From Gillisia lutea (GTDB lineage Bacteria; Bacteroidota; Bacteroidia; Flavobacteriales; Flavobacteriaceae), in the NCBI RefSeq assembly GCF_021568705.1, contig NZ_JAKGTH010000010.1, positions 256,416-320,415 of the forward strand: 64,000 nt of DNA. Reading direction: 5' to 3'. Positions 45,257 to 53,363 of the stretch are shown one piece after another (the first letter of the stretch is position 1; every line of letters begins with the position of its first letter). Under the pieces are notes generated by a model that was not told the DNA's origin, searched no databases, and saw only the letters and a program-made list of their open reading frames with translations. The translations under genes were made by a program, and so were the position numbers.

Positions 45257-46393
45257 TTAGAATGTTTTTCTGAAGAAAGATCTAATAAATTCAGGGTGGT
45301 ATAAGGACCACATTATTTTTAATTCTTCTCTTAATGAAGTTTCTTCATCTAAGTATTCAAAGATGTGTTCGATAGAGTTTTTTCTATAGAATTTGGCGAA
45401 TAATTCTTCTCCCATTTCATTATTGTTAAAAAGAACATCAAGGAAAATAGCATCATACCATCTTGATCTTTTTTTAAGCAATTTATAAGAAGGGCGTTTC
45501 CCCAGTTTAATATTCTGTAGCATCAAACTTATCTTTTTTTCTGTATGCTTAAAGGAATATCCCGTTGAAGCCTTTACCCAAGACCCCGCAGTTCCTATTT
45601 TAGTAACTTTGGAATTACTGTGCTTATGGAAAGGAAAATCAGTCATTGGGATAATTCCCTTTTCAGTTTCCAATATTTTGTATTCTGAAAGCTGTAAATT
45701 TTTCTCCAAATATTTTTTCAGCATTTCATCATATATTTTATCCTCCGTCAGGAAAGGGGTGAAAAAAGTAGATTCTACCAGCGCTTTTGTTTCAGAAATA
45801 GGAAGTACATATATAAAACTTGTTGTGTCTTTATACTTCCCTCTGTAATCCATCATTGTGAATTCTGAAGGATTGAATTGCGATGAAGGGGTTTCAATCA
45901 TCCATCCCTTGAAATGTTGAAAGATCTTAGTAGAAGCATTGTCTTCGAGGTACTCGTTGGAAACACGGCTGTCGAAAAAGTGGGTTACAAAATAGGTGTC
46001 CTTTTCTCCTATTGCAATAGAATTTTTTTCGTCAATATCTATAATGAGATCTTCTATGAATTCAAACTGTGTTGTTTTTCGCAATTCAGCCTGAGCAAAA
46101 TCATAGAAATCAATAGATCTCAACATTTTGTAGGTGTAGGGTAGGAGTGCTAATTCAAGTTTTCCTTCAGAAGAAAAAAAGTTTGCTTTTGTCCATCGTT
46201 TGGTAATAAGTGAATCCCATTTTCCCGGACCCTTTTCCCAAAAACACCAGGTTTTATCATTGCTCTTTTTTGAAGAGGGTTCAATGATGGCTATACGCTT
46301 ATTACTGAAAAAATCATCTTTATGAAATGCTAACGCAAGCTGCAGTCCTGCCAGTCCTCCGCCAATTATGATGTAATCAAACTCTTTAGACAT
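45257..46393 (-). CDS. crtY: Lycopene beta-cyclase
   Basis: Flavoprotein (378 aa) that cyclises both ends of lycopene to give beta-carotene. The dinucleotide-binding motif IIIGGGLAGLQLALAF is at about 8-23. WCFWEKGPGKWDSL and, near the C-terminus, TAGSWVKASTGYSFKHTEKKI match the family, as does RSRWYDAIFLDVLFNN. It is the last gene of the carH-crtI-crtB-crtZ-crtY operon, 19 bases after crtZ. It is a CrtY-type (single polypeptide) rather than the CrtYcd heterodimer. Confidence 0.92.
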   Translation of the reverse strand: MSKEFDYIIIGGGLAGLQLALAFHKDDFFSNKRIAIIEPSSKKSNDKTWCFWEKGPGKWDSLITKRWTKANFFSSEGKLELALLPYTYKMLRSIDFYDFAQAELRKTTQFEFIEDLIIDIDEKNSIAIGEKDTYFVTHFFDSRVSNEYLEDNASTKIFQHFKGWMIETPSSQFNPSEFTMMDYRGKYKDTTSFIYVLPISETKALVESTFFTPFLTEDKIYDEMLKKYLEKNLQLSEYKILETEKGIIPMTDFPFHKHSNSKVTKIGTAGSWVKASTGYSFKHTEKKISLMLQNIKLGKRPSYKLLKKRSRWYDAIFLDVLFNNNEMGEELFAKFYRKNSIEHIFEYLDEETSLREELKIMWSLYHPEFIRSFFRKTF

Positions 46394-46412
46394 AGAAGAT
46401 TATTTTAAGAAT

Positions 46413-46862
46413 CTATTTCTTAAAATATTTAATTGGTACCCAAAGCATTCCGAAACACTCCCCGTGATCTTTCCCTAAATGTTTATGGTGCATTTTATGG
46501 GCACGACGCACACCTTTAGCATACCGGTTATTGGCATTTCTGAATATCTTAAAGCGTTGATGAATAAAAATATCATGCACGGTAAAATAGGCAATTCCGT
46601 AAGCTAGAATTCCAGCGCCAATAGGTAAGCCAATCCACAGGTCGTTGTATTTCCATGACAGGAAGAAACTGATACTTACAATTGCATAAAAAACAAAGAA
46701 CAAATCGTTGCGTTCCCACCAACTGCTATGGTCCTTCCTGTGATGATCTGCATGGAGTTTCCATAAAAACCCGTGCATTACATATTTGTGAGTAAACCAA
46801 GCCATTCCCTCCATTATTAAGAAGGTTCCTAAAAATACCAAGATCCAAAGTAAAATATCCAT
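46413..46862 (-). CDS. crtZ: Beta-carotene hydroxylase
   Basis: Di-iron membrane hydroxylase (149 aa) that adds 3- and 3'-hydroxyls to beta-carotene, giving zeaxanthin. Histidine boxes are H25...H30 (HKYVMH), H37-HADHH-41, H96...H101 (HDIFIH) and H122-HKMHHKH-128, matching the fatty-acid-hydroxylase fold. It overlaps crtB by one base (TAATG). No ketolase is present, so zeaxanthin is the predicted end product of this cluster. Confidence 0.92.
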   Translation of the reverse strand: MDILLWILVFLGTFLIMEGMAWFTHKYVMHGFLWKLHADHHRKDHSSWWERNDLFFVFYAIVSISFFLSWKYNDLWIGLPIGAGILAYGIAYFTVHDIFIHQRFKIFRNANNRYAKGVRRAHKMHHKHLGKDHGECFGMLWVPIKYFKK

Positions 46863-47701
46863 TATATTAAATTTAATCTATATGATATGTATGATTTTGC
46901 TAATAGTCCCGCTTTTTGATAGTTGGGCACACTTATTCTTTTATTCTTAATTTCTAAAGATGGAGTTTTTTTCAATTTATGCAGTAATTTATAATAATAG
47001 ATATAAGCTGTGTAAACTCCGAATTTGGCTTCTACAGGTAGTTTGGAAATTCCTTTTAGTCCCTCATGGAAATCGGCCTCGATTTCTTTAATAATTCGCT
47101 GTTTGCTTGTTTCATCTAAAGCATTCAAATTAGTATTAGGAAAATAACTCCTACTAAGATCTTCAAAATCGGCTTTTAGATCTCTTAAGAAATTGACTTT
47201 TTGAAATGCCGAACCTAAGTGCATTGCCGATTCTTTTAGATCATCATACCTGTTCTGATCGCCATTTACAAATACCTTTAAACACATCAAGCCAACCACA
47301 TCGGCACTGCCATAAATATACTCTTTATATTCCTGTTGTGTAAGATAAACTGATTTATGCAGATCTAACTTCATGCTTTTTAAAAAGGCATCATATAATG
47401 ATTTTTCAATCCCGTAATTATGAACGGTCTCCTGAAAGGAATTGAGAATTGGATTTAAACTAATTTTATTATCAATAGCTTTGTATAGGTCATTACTGAA
47501 GTCCTCTAAAAGTTCCTCTTTATTGTATCCATGAAAGGAATCCACGATTTCATCGGCAAATCGAACAAAACCATAAATATTGTATATATCCTGGCGAATG
47601 CTCGGGGCCAGCATTTTGGTTGCCAGGGAGAAGGACGTGCTATAAGCCTGGGTTACAGTTTTACTGCAGGCTTTTGAAACTGTATCAAAAATTGATTTCA
47701 T
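46862..47701 (-). CDS. crtB: Phytoene synthase
   Basis: Condenses two geranylgeranyl diphosphates to phytoene, the first committed step (279 aa). The two Asp-rich motifs for Mg-diphosphate are DEIVD (50-54) and DLKAD (174-178), each DxxxD. SFSLATKMLAPSIRQDIYNIYGFVRFAD is the family start. It overlaps crtI by four bases and crtZ by one. The GGPP synthase needed for its substrate is not in this window. Confidence 0.95.
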   Translation of the reverse strand: MKSIFDTVSKACSKTVTQAYSTSFSLATKMLAPSIRQDIYNIYGFVRFADEIVDSFHGYNKEELLEDFSNDLYKAIDNKISLNPILNSFQETVHNYGIEKSLYDAFLKSMKLDLHKSVYLTQQEYKEYIYGSADVVGLMCLKVFVNGDQNRYDDLKESAMHLGSAFQKVNFLRDLKADFEDLSRSYFPNTNLNALDETSKQRIIKEIEADFHEGLKGISKLPVEAKFGVYTAYIYYYKLLHKLKKTPSLEIKNKRISVPNYQKAGLLAKSYISYRLNLI

Positions 47702-49164
47702 AATTTATGTTCTTTTTGAATGAGTCCGGAAACTAATTTTCCTGAAATAAGGGAAGGAGGTACTCCCGGCCCCGGCACTGTTAATTGTCCGGTAAAAAAT
47801 AAACCTTCTACTTTGCTGCTTTTTAGCTTAGGGCGCAAAAAAGCGGTTTGTAAAAGGGTATTTGCCATGCCATATGCATTTCCTTTGTAACTATTATAGT
47901 CTTTAATAAAATCGTTTACACAAAAGGATTCTTTAAAAAGTACGTTATTTCTAATACTTTGGTTTGTTATTTCTTCAAACCGACTTAGTATTTTATTGAA
48001 ATATTCTTCTCTAAGGGCTGGAGTATCTTTTAGTCCCGGAGCTAACGGGATTAAGAAAAAGCCATTTTCACAACCTTCTGGTGCTGTTTCAGGATCTGTT
48101 ATCGAAGTGAAATTTGCGTAAAATAGTGGTTCTGATGGCCATTTTGGTTCATCATAAATATCTTTGGCGTGGGCATCAAAATCTACATCAAAGAACAGAT
48201 TATGATGATGCACATTCTTTAATTTTTTATCAAATCCTACAAAGAAGAGCAGGGAGGAAGGCGCAAAGGTCTTTTTCTCCCAGTAATTTTCTGAATACTG
48301 TCGGTGTTCTGGCTCTAGCAAGGTTTCACTATGATGGTAATCGGCACCGCTTACAACGATATCAGTATCTATAACTTCTCCATTAATTTTGATGGACGTT
48401 ACCTTTTTATTTAAAATATGTATTTTTTCTATGTTTGCATTCGTCTGTATTTTCACACCAAGGGAAAGCGCCAGTTGTTCCATCCCTTTTATAACTTGAA
48501 ACATACCGCCCCTTGGTTGCCATGTTCCTAATCCGAAATCGGCGTAATTCATGAAGCTATAGAAAGATGGTGTATCACTAGGTTTAGCACCTAGAAATAG
48601 CACTGGAAACTCTAATATCTGGATAAGCTTTTCATTCTTAAATTCCTTGCGCACATCTCTGGAGATCGTACTAAAGAATTGCCCTATCTTTTTAATAGTC
48701 TTTGCTGTTACCAGCTCTAAAGGAGAAACTCCAGGGCGGTAAACCAAGTCTTTAATAGCAATGTTGTAATTGTCTTGTGCGTGATCAATAAACTTTTTTA
48801 GTTTTACCGAGCTTCCTGATTCTTCTATTTCAAAAGCAGCATATATTTTTTCTAAAGTATCTTCTATTGTTATGCTTTCATCTTTGTTGAAGAAAACTTT
48901 GTAGGCGGGATTGAGTTTGTTCAGCTGGTAGTAATCTGAAGTTTTTTTATTAAAATCTGTGAAAAAGCTATCGAATACATCTGGCATCCAATACCATGAA
49001 GGTCCCATATCGAAAGTGAAACCATCTTTTTTGAATTGTCTCGCACGTCCACCTATACCATCGTTTTTTTCAAAAATAGTTACCTGGTATCCGTTTTTAG
49101 CCAGATAGCAAGAAGCTGCCAAGGAGGCAAATCCCGAACCAATTATGCTTACTTTTTTAGTCAT
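47698..49164 (-). CDS. crtI: Phytoene desaturase
   Basis: FAD-dependent desaturase (488 aa) converting phytoene to lycopene through four steps. The N-terminal IIGSGFASLAASCYLAKNGY with FEKNDGIGGRARQF forms the FAD site. FTFDMGPSWYWMPD and the C-terminal LFFTGQLTVPGPGVPPSLISGKLV are characteristic of bacterial CrtI. It overlaps the regulator gene by eight bases and crtB by four. Confidence 0.95.
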   Translation of the reverse strand: MTKKVSIIGSGFASLAASCYLAKNGYQVTIFEKNDGIGGRARQFKKDGFTFDMGPSWYWMPDVFDSFFTDFNKKTSDYYQLNKLNPAYKVFFNKDESITIEDTLEKIYAAFEIEESGSSVKLKKFIDHAQDNYNIAIKDLVYRPGVSPLELVTAKTIKKIGQFFSTISRDVRKEFKNEKLIQILEFPVLFLGAKPSDTPSFYSFMNYADFGLGTWQPRGGMFQVIKGMEQLALSLGVKIQTNANIEKIHILNKKVTSIKINGEVIDTDIVVSGADYHHSETLLEPEHRQYSENYWEKKTFAPSSLLFFVGFDKKLKNVHHHNLFFDVDFDAHAKDIYDEPKWPSEPLFYANFTSITDPETAPEGCENGFFLIPLAPGLKDTPALREEYFNKILSRFEEITNQSIRNNVLFKESFCVNDFIKDYNSYKGNAYGMANTLLQTAFLRPKLKSSKVEGLFFTGQLTVPGPGVPPSLISGKLVSGLIQKEHKL

Positions 49165-50062
49165 TATAAATTAGTTCGTTTGAAAATTCTGGAATAGACT
49201 TATAAATCTTGATATTTTGTTGAAAATCTTCTGGTTCTAAATTTTGTATTCTTCCTCCTAATAAATAGAGATCTCGAGCCTTGTCAGTACATAATTCCTT
49301 GGTAAATTCATCAATAAAGTCAGGTAACTCAGTTGGAACTATAGTTAGATAGCTAATAAATTTTATATTAGGATGTATTTCCAGTAGGTATTTCATATCT
49401 CGTAAAGGCATGCTGGGTCCTAGGTAGATGGTTTTTTTATTATGTAGGTTGAGCTCGTAATTAAGATAGAGAATGCCTAGATCATGTATCTCATTCTCCG
49501 GTAGAAAGAGTACATATAGTTCGTCTTTATCGAAATTTTCAATTTCTTCGAGTTGTGCAATATTCAAATAAAGTTTTTGTTTAATCATTCCTGTTAAAAA
49601 ATGTTCATGTACCGGATTTATAGTATCCGTTTGCCAAAGCAGTCCAATCTCATTTAACAAGGGAATAAAAACTTCTTGAAATATTTCTCTGAAGGATTTA
49701 GTTTGAAGCAGAAGATTGTAGGTTCCATTGAATAAGGCCTGATCGAAATTAATCATGGCGATTTTAAAGGAATTTACCGCACGATTTTCCTCACTGGCAC
49801 TGGCAGCAACCTCTTTTACCATTTTATTGATCTCTGGATCACTTAGTTTGGCTATTCGGGATATTTTATAGCCATGTTCATTTAGAAAGGTTACATTCAA
49901 GATCTTTTGAAGATTACTGAGATCGTAGGTTCTAATATTGGTTTCTGTGCGATCCGGGTTTAAAATATTGTATCGCTTCTCCCAAATACGTATGGTATGA
50001 GCTTTTATACCGCTAAGGTGCTCTAGATCTTTGATGCTAAAATTTTGTTTCAGATGCTCCAT
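49157..50062 (-). CDS. carH: MerR-type regulator with B12-binding domain (CarH-like photoreceptor)
   Basis: Transcription factor of 301 aa heading the carotenoid operon. N-terminal MerR winged helix (about 7-75: FSIKDLEHLSGIKAHTIRIWEKRY), then a four-helix bundle and a B12-binding Rossmann domain (about 180-300). The residues that define AdoCbl photoreceptors of the CarH/LitR type are all present: Wx9EH as Trp143, Glu153, His154, and ExHxxG as Glu191, His193, Gly196; the bundle histidine would be the upper-face ligand and His193 the lower axial ligand. Known CarH represses carotenoid genes in the dark and releases DNA in light. Function here is by analogy. Confidence 0.88.
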   Translation of the reverse strand: MEHLKQNFSIKDLEHLSGIKAHTIRIWEKRYNILNPDRTETNIRTYDLSNLQKILNVTFLNEHGYKISRIAKLSDPEINKMVKEVAASASEENRAVNSFKIAMINFDQALFNGTYNLLLQTKSFREIFQEVFIPLLNEIGLLWQTDTINPVHEHFLTGMIKQKLYLNIAQLEEIENFDKDELYVLFLPENEIHDLGILYLNYELNLHNKKTIYLGPSMPLRDMKYLLEIHPNIKFISYLTIVPTELPDFIDEFTKELCTDKARDLYLLGGRIQNLEPEDFQQNIKIYKSIPEFSNELIYND

Positions 50063-50085
50063 TTCTAAATCTAATGAAAATAATA

Positions 50086-50138
50086 TGTTTTAGACTGATG
50101 AAACAAAATGTTTAATCATTTATTTAAAACATTAAACA
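50086..50138. promoter_or_regulatory. Candidate CarH operator array
   Basis: Four copies of the heptamer TGTTTWA lie upstream of carH: on the plus strand at 50086-50092 (TGTTTTA) and 50109-50115 (TGTTTAA), and on the minus strand at 50131-50125 and 50138-50132. TGTTTAAT (50109-50116) and ATTAAACA (50131-50138) form an 8-bp inverted repeat with a 14-base centre. Their density fits binding by several dimers or a tetramer. Confidence 0.5.
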
Positions 50139-50285
50139 AAATTACTTAAAATATTCGATTATCAAATTTTTTAAATATATTTTATGAATATAATATTATT
50201 TATTAGTCTTTAGTAGCTTACTATTTTTAAACCTGAATCATCAAATTGTTGAATCTAAGAGCAGACTCTCTATAATATTGTCAAT

Positions 50286-50764
50286 ATGAAAAAGATTATT
50301 ATACTTCTAATGCTGTGCAGTATTTTTATGCTTGTGAAAGCGAAGGACGCTCTTTGTGTTGCGTTAATATTGATACAGCAGTTTCTATCAAATTTGTAAA
50401 TGCAGAAGGTCGCAATTTATTTGATCCTGAGGAGGGAATTTATACGGCAGCTGATGTGAATATCTTTTATAAGAAAGCAGGAGAATGGAAAGCATATTAT
50501 AATGGCAACATGGATGCATCAAAGGGATTTTCTATTATTGAAATTGAAGATGAGAGTTATTTACAAATATTTCCCAGCGACAATATTATAGATAATAGTT
50601 ATTCAGAAACGAAACTAGAGTTTTCTAATGGCGATCAAGACATCTTAAAAGTAGCGTTTAACTTAAGTGATAATAATACTCTGGCTAAAAAAGTTTGGTA
50701 CAATGAAATATTGAAATATGAGGTTCCTGATGGAACACGCTATTTTACAATATTGAAAGAATAG
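50286..50764 (+). pseudogene. Secreted lipoprotein gene with a frameshift in the signal peptide
   Basis: ATG 50286 opens a frame MKKIIILLMLCSIF that stops after 37 codons, while the rest of the protein (ACESEGRSLCCVNIDTAVSI..., ending YFTILKE) is read in another frame. One extra T in the five-T run at 50323-50327 would restore a single protein with a proper lipobox (CSIFYAC). The C-terminal part, including the CCVNID start, resembles small flavobacterial lipoproteins of unknown function. It could be a real mutation, phase variation or a sequencing error; without the repair the downstream part could start at 50315 but would lack export. Confidence 0.75.
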
Positions 50765-50825
50765 AAGGGGAAGTGAAGTGTTACGACAATTAAAAAGAAA
50801 GTGGTTAACATCTAATGAGATTGAG

Positions 50826-50909
50826 TGCCCGGAGCGGGACTTGAACCCGCACGCCCTAATGGACACATGGCCCTCAACCATGCCTGTCTACCAATTCCAG
50901 CACCCGGGC
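50826..50909 (-). tRNA. tRNA-Leu (anticodon GAG)
   Basis: Folds into a class-II cloverleaf of 84 nt with a long variable arm. The acceptor GCCCGGG pairs with TCCGGGC; the anticodon arm CATGG-TTGAGGG-CCATG gives GAG; the T arm has GGTTCAAGTCC. The 3' CCA is not encoded. It is the distal gene of a Lys-Lys-Leu cluster. Confidence 0.95.
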
Positions 50910-50983
50910 TAATGAGCGATTAGAAAAGATCTTTCTAAGGGCTGCTATTATAACTTCAAAGAAAAGTTATAGAATTTAAAAAG

Positions 50984-51056
50984 TGATCTGGCTGGGGCTC
51001 GAACCCAGGACCCTCTCCTTAAAAGGGAGATGCTCTACCAACTGAGCTACCAGATC
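50984..51056 (-). tRNA. tRNA-Lys (anticodon TTT), copy 2
   Basis: A 73-nt cloverleaf with acceptor GATCTGG/CCAGATC, anticodon loop CTTTTAA (TTT) and T arm GGTTCGAGCCC. It is identical to the copy 38 bases upstream. CCA is not encoded. Confidence 0.97.
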
Positions 51057-51093
51057 TAAATTTTCAATATAAATAAGAACTAACTTAAAAAAG

Positions 51094-51166
51094 TGATCTG
51101 GCTGGGGCTCGAACCCAGGACCCTCTCCTTAAAAGGGAGATGCTCTACCAACTGAGCTACCAGATC
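51094..51166 (-). tRNA. tRNA-Lys (anticodon TTT), copy 1
   Basis: Identical to the following tRNA-Lys copy, including a few flanking bases, so a recent tandem duplication with a 110-base period is likely. First gene of the cluster, 32 bases after the -7 element. Confidence 0.97.
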
Positions 51167-51197
51167 ATGATGTGCATTGTTTTCTGTAATGCGGGTG

Positions 51198-51227
51198 CAA
51201 ATATACTATCATTAATTTATTTTTCAA
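51198..51227 (-). promoter_or_regulatory. tRNA cluster promoter
   Basis: Minus strand: TTG (51227-51225), exactly 19 bases, TATATTTG (51205-51198). A full consensus promoter serving tRNA-Lys, tRNA-Lys and tRNA-Leu. A divergent TAAATTTG at 51241-51248 may serve aroK. Confidence 0.75.
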
Positions 51228-51288
51228 GAAGAAATTGATATAAATTTGCAAATGTTTTAAATTAATTTGTAAACCTCTCTTTTTCAGT

Positions 51289-51807
51289 ATGAAAATATTT
51301 CTCTCCGGCTACATGGGTGTCGGTAAATCGGTAGTTTCAAGACAGCTTGCAGCAAAATTAGATTATCCTCTTATAGATTTGGATGATCAAATTAGTTTAA
51401 TAGAGCAAAAATCCATTTCTCAAATTTTCAAGGAGAAAGGAGAACTCTATTTTAGAAAGTTGGAATCTCGTGTCCTCACTGATATTTTAGAAGATCCATC
51501 AAATATGATTGTAGCACTAGGGGGAGGAACTCCTTGTTATGGAATGAATATGGACCTTATTAAAAATAATACTTCCTCTAAAACTATCTACCTGAAAGCC
51601 TCTGTAGAGTTTTTAACTGAGCGCTTAAGTAAAGAGCAAGACTCTAGGCCCATGATAAGCCATCTTGTTAATAAGGCAGATCTTGAAAACTTTGTTAGAA
51701 AACATATGTTTGAACGGGCCTTCTACTACCATCAGGCAGATGTGTTGATTGATGTTGAAGGAAAAACTCCCCAAGAAATTGTAACAGAGATAGAAGCAAA
51801 GCTATAG
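51289..51807 (+). CDS. aroK: Shikimate kinase
   Basis: Phosphorylates shikimate with ATP in the pathway that supplies chorismate to TrpE (172 aa). Walker A is GYMGVGKS (7-14); the shikimate site includes DLDDQIS, FRKLESRVL and ALGGGTPCYG; the lid region is EQDSRPMI. The stop overlaps the convergent phosphoribosyltransferase gene by six bases. TAAATTTG at 51241-51248 is the likely -7 element. Confidence 0.95.
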   Translation: MKIFLSGYMGVGKSVVSRQLAAKLDYPLIDLDDQISLIEQKSISQIFKEKGELYFRKLESRVLTDILEDPSNMIVALGGGTPCYGMNMDLIKNNTSSKTIYLKASVEFLTERLSKEQDSRPMISHLVNKADLENFVRKHMFERAFYYHQADVLIDVEGKTPQEIVTEIEAKL

Positions 51808-52302
51808 TAATTCTACTTTATCTTTTCCTTTTGCAAAGCTTACCTGCACCGTTTCATTTAAAGAAGTAGAAAGAGATATCCCTTTAAAGTCTGCTTTAAC
51901 GGGATATTTTTTATGACTTCTATCTACTAGCACTGCAGTTCTAAATTGCTTTAAAGGAACTTCCAGAAAATGTTTTACACCATAGATAAGGGTTGCTCCC
52001 GAGTTCAAAACATCGTCTGTTAGAACGATGGACTTATTTTGATAGGCAGAGGCAGGGATAGAGGTCTTAACCTCATCTAAAGGGTTTTTCTTGTTTACCT
52101 TTACCTCACAAAGCTCTATTTTTAGATCGGAGATTTCTTCCAATTCAGCTTTTAAGCGTTTAGCAAAAGTAAACCCGCTCTTTGAGATACCAGCGAGTAT
52201 AATATAGGTTTCATTAACATTGCTTTCATAAATTTGATACGCTATACGCTTGATCTTATGTTTAATTTGCTCGTTATTTAAAATAATATTTGATGTAGGC
52301 AT
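51802..52302 (-). CDS. PyrR-like phosphoribosyltransferase-fold protein
   Basis: Type-I phosphoribosyltransferase fold (166 aa from ATG 52302). The PRPP loop is VLTDDVLNSGAT (93-104), and the C-terminal half (AVLVDRSHKKYPVKADFKGISLSTS) resembles PyrR, the uracil phosphoribosyltransferase and pyrimidine regulator of other bacteria. No RNA-binding target is seen near pyrE or pyrD here, so a regulatory role is not supported. An in-frame start at 52380 would run into the methyltransferase gene. It lies seven bases behind that gene. Confidence 0.8.
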   Translation of the reverse strand: MPTSNIILNNEQIKHKIKRIAYQIYESNVNETYIILAGISKSGFTFAKRLKAELEEISDLKIELCEVKVNKKNPLDEVKTSIPASAYQNKSIVLTDDVLNSGATLIYGVKHFLEVPLKQFRTAVLVDRSHKKYPVKADFKGISLSTSLNETVQVSFAKGKDKVELL

Positions 52303-52309
52303 GGCGCAG

Positions 52310-52891
52310 TTATTTTTTCTTAAATATAAAAAACAATTCATTTCCGCTTCGGGGAGCAATAGAATTGTAGCAGGGTTCAAAGACTAAAGTTTCAAAATAC
52401 GGACTAAAATAGTTTAAATATTCTTCTTTGCTACCACCAAACGGAGGACCATTTTCTGTAAGCTCAAAGTTGAATAATAAACCTGCAAACTTTCCTTCAT
52501 CTTTTAACAATGAATGCATTTTCTGGGCATATGATTTTCGTTTGTTAACCGGGAGAGCACAAAAAAAGGTTTGTTCGAGAATGATATCGAACTTATCATT
52601 TAATGTGAAGAAATCGGCATTCAATAAATGTTCATCTGGAAATTCTGGAATTCGCTGTTTTAAGTTTAACAAAGGTTCTTTTGCGAAATCGAGTACATAC
52701 ACATTTGTAAACCCATTTTCAACTAAGTATTCAGCCTCGTGGGAGTTGCCAGCACCCGGAATTAAAATTTTTATGGATTTATCTTCTATTTGATCGATAT
52801 ATTCCTTTAGGGGTGTAGAAATAGCTCCTACATCCCATCCTGTATTATTTTCCTGGTATCTATTAGACCAGTATTCTGAATTTAACTCCAT
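52310..52891 (-). CDS. SAM-dependent methyltransferase, thiopurine-methyltransferase-like
   Basis: Class-I methyltransferase (193 aa). YWSNRYQENNTGWDVGAIS is the TPMT-family opening, and ILIPGAGNSHEAEYLVENGFTNVYVLDFA is the SAM-binding glycine-rich motif with the acidic residue. FDIILEQTFFCALPV follows. The family methylates thiols, selenium or tellurium compounds; the substrate is open. It sits between the S4 protein (two bases upstream) and the phosphoribosyltransferase. Confidence 0.88.
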   Translation of the reverse strand: MELNSEYWSNRYQENNTGWDVGAISTPLKEYIDQIEDKSIKILIPGAGNSHEAEYLVENGFTNVYVLDFAKEPLLNLKQRIPEFPDEHLLNADFFTLNDKFDIILEQTFFCALPVNKRKSYAQKMHSLLKDEGKFAGLLFNFELTENGPPFGGSKEEYLNYFSPYFETLVFEPCYNSIAPRSGNELFFIFKKK

Positions 52892-52893
52892 TT

Positions 52894-53286
52894 CTAATCC
52901 TTTTCTTTTTCAGGTTTTTCCGGTTCATCAAACCAGTCGTCTATATCCCTTCTGTCTTTCTTTGTAGGCCTTCCACTTCCTTTTTTTCTGTAATAATCTT
53001 TCGAGTATTTCAAAAGTTCCATTTTTTCAAAAGCTTCTTTCGGGGTAATGTCATTAATATATAACCCCACTAATTTAGCGCCTACTCTACTGGGAGGGAA
53101 ATCTAAAACCTCAATCTGGTAATCTATTGGATTCTTTCTAACGGTGATCACATCTGTAGGGTAGATCTCCTTAGAGGGCTTTACATTCTCGCCTTTAATT
53201 TTCACCTTTCCCTGTTTACACGCTGTTGTGGCCAAACTTCTGGTTTTATAATAACGAACAGACCATAAAAACTTATCAACTCTCAT
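52894..53286 (-). CDS. S4-domain RNA-binding protein, Hsp15-like
   Basis: Small RNA-binding protein (130 aa from ATG 53286; an upstream in-frame start at 53322 lacks family support). The S4 domain spans about 1-65 (MRVDKFLWSVRYYKTRSLATTACKQGKVKIKG... PSKEIYPTDVITVR). The tail is highly charged (KKGSGRPTKKDRRDIDDWFDEPEKPEKEKD). E. coli Hsp15 binds 50S subunits with nascent chains; a similar ribosome-rescue role is likely. First gene of a three-gene unit. Confidence 0.9.
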   Translation of the reverse strand: MRVDKFLWSVRYYKTRSLATTACKQGKVKIKGENVKPSKEIYPTDVITVRKNPIDYQIEVLDFPPSRVGAKLVGLYINDITPKEAFEKMELLKYSKDYYRKKGSGRPTKKDRRDIDDWFDEPEKPEKEKD

Positions 53287-53363
53287 AATTAGGTTCTTAA
53301 ATCTATGTGATTTCTTAAGCAAAAATACAAGAATATTGTATCTTGCCGCCTTAAATTTACCTA

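Noticed and set aside
50826-51166. tRNA cluster as an integration site of a mobile element
   Set aside because: No integrase, no repeated tRNA 3' fragment and only housekeeping genes on both sides. The two identical tRNA-Lys genes look like a simple tandem duplication.
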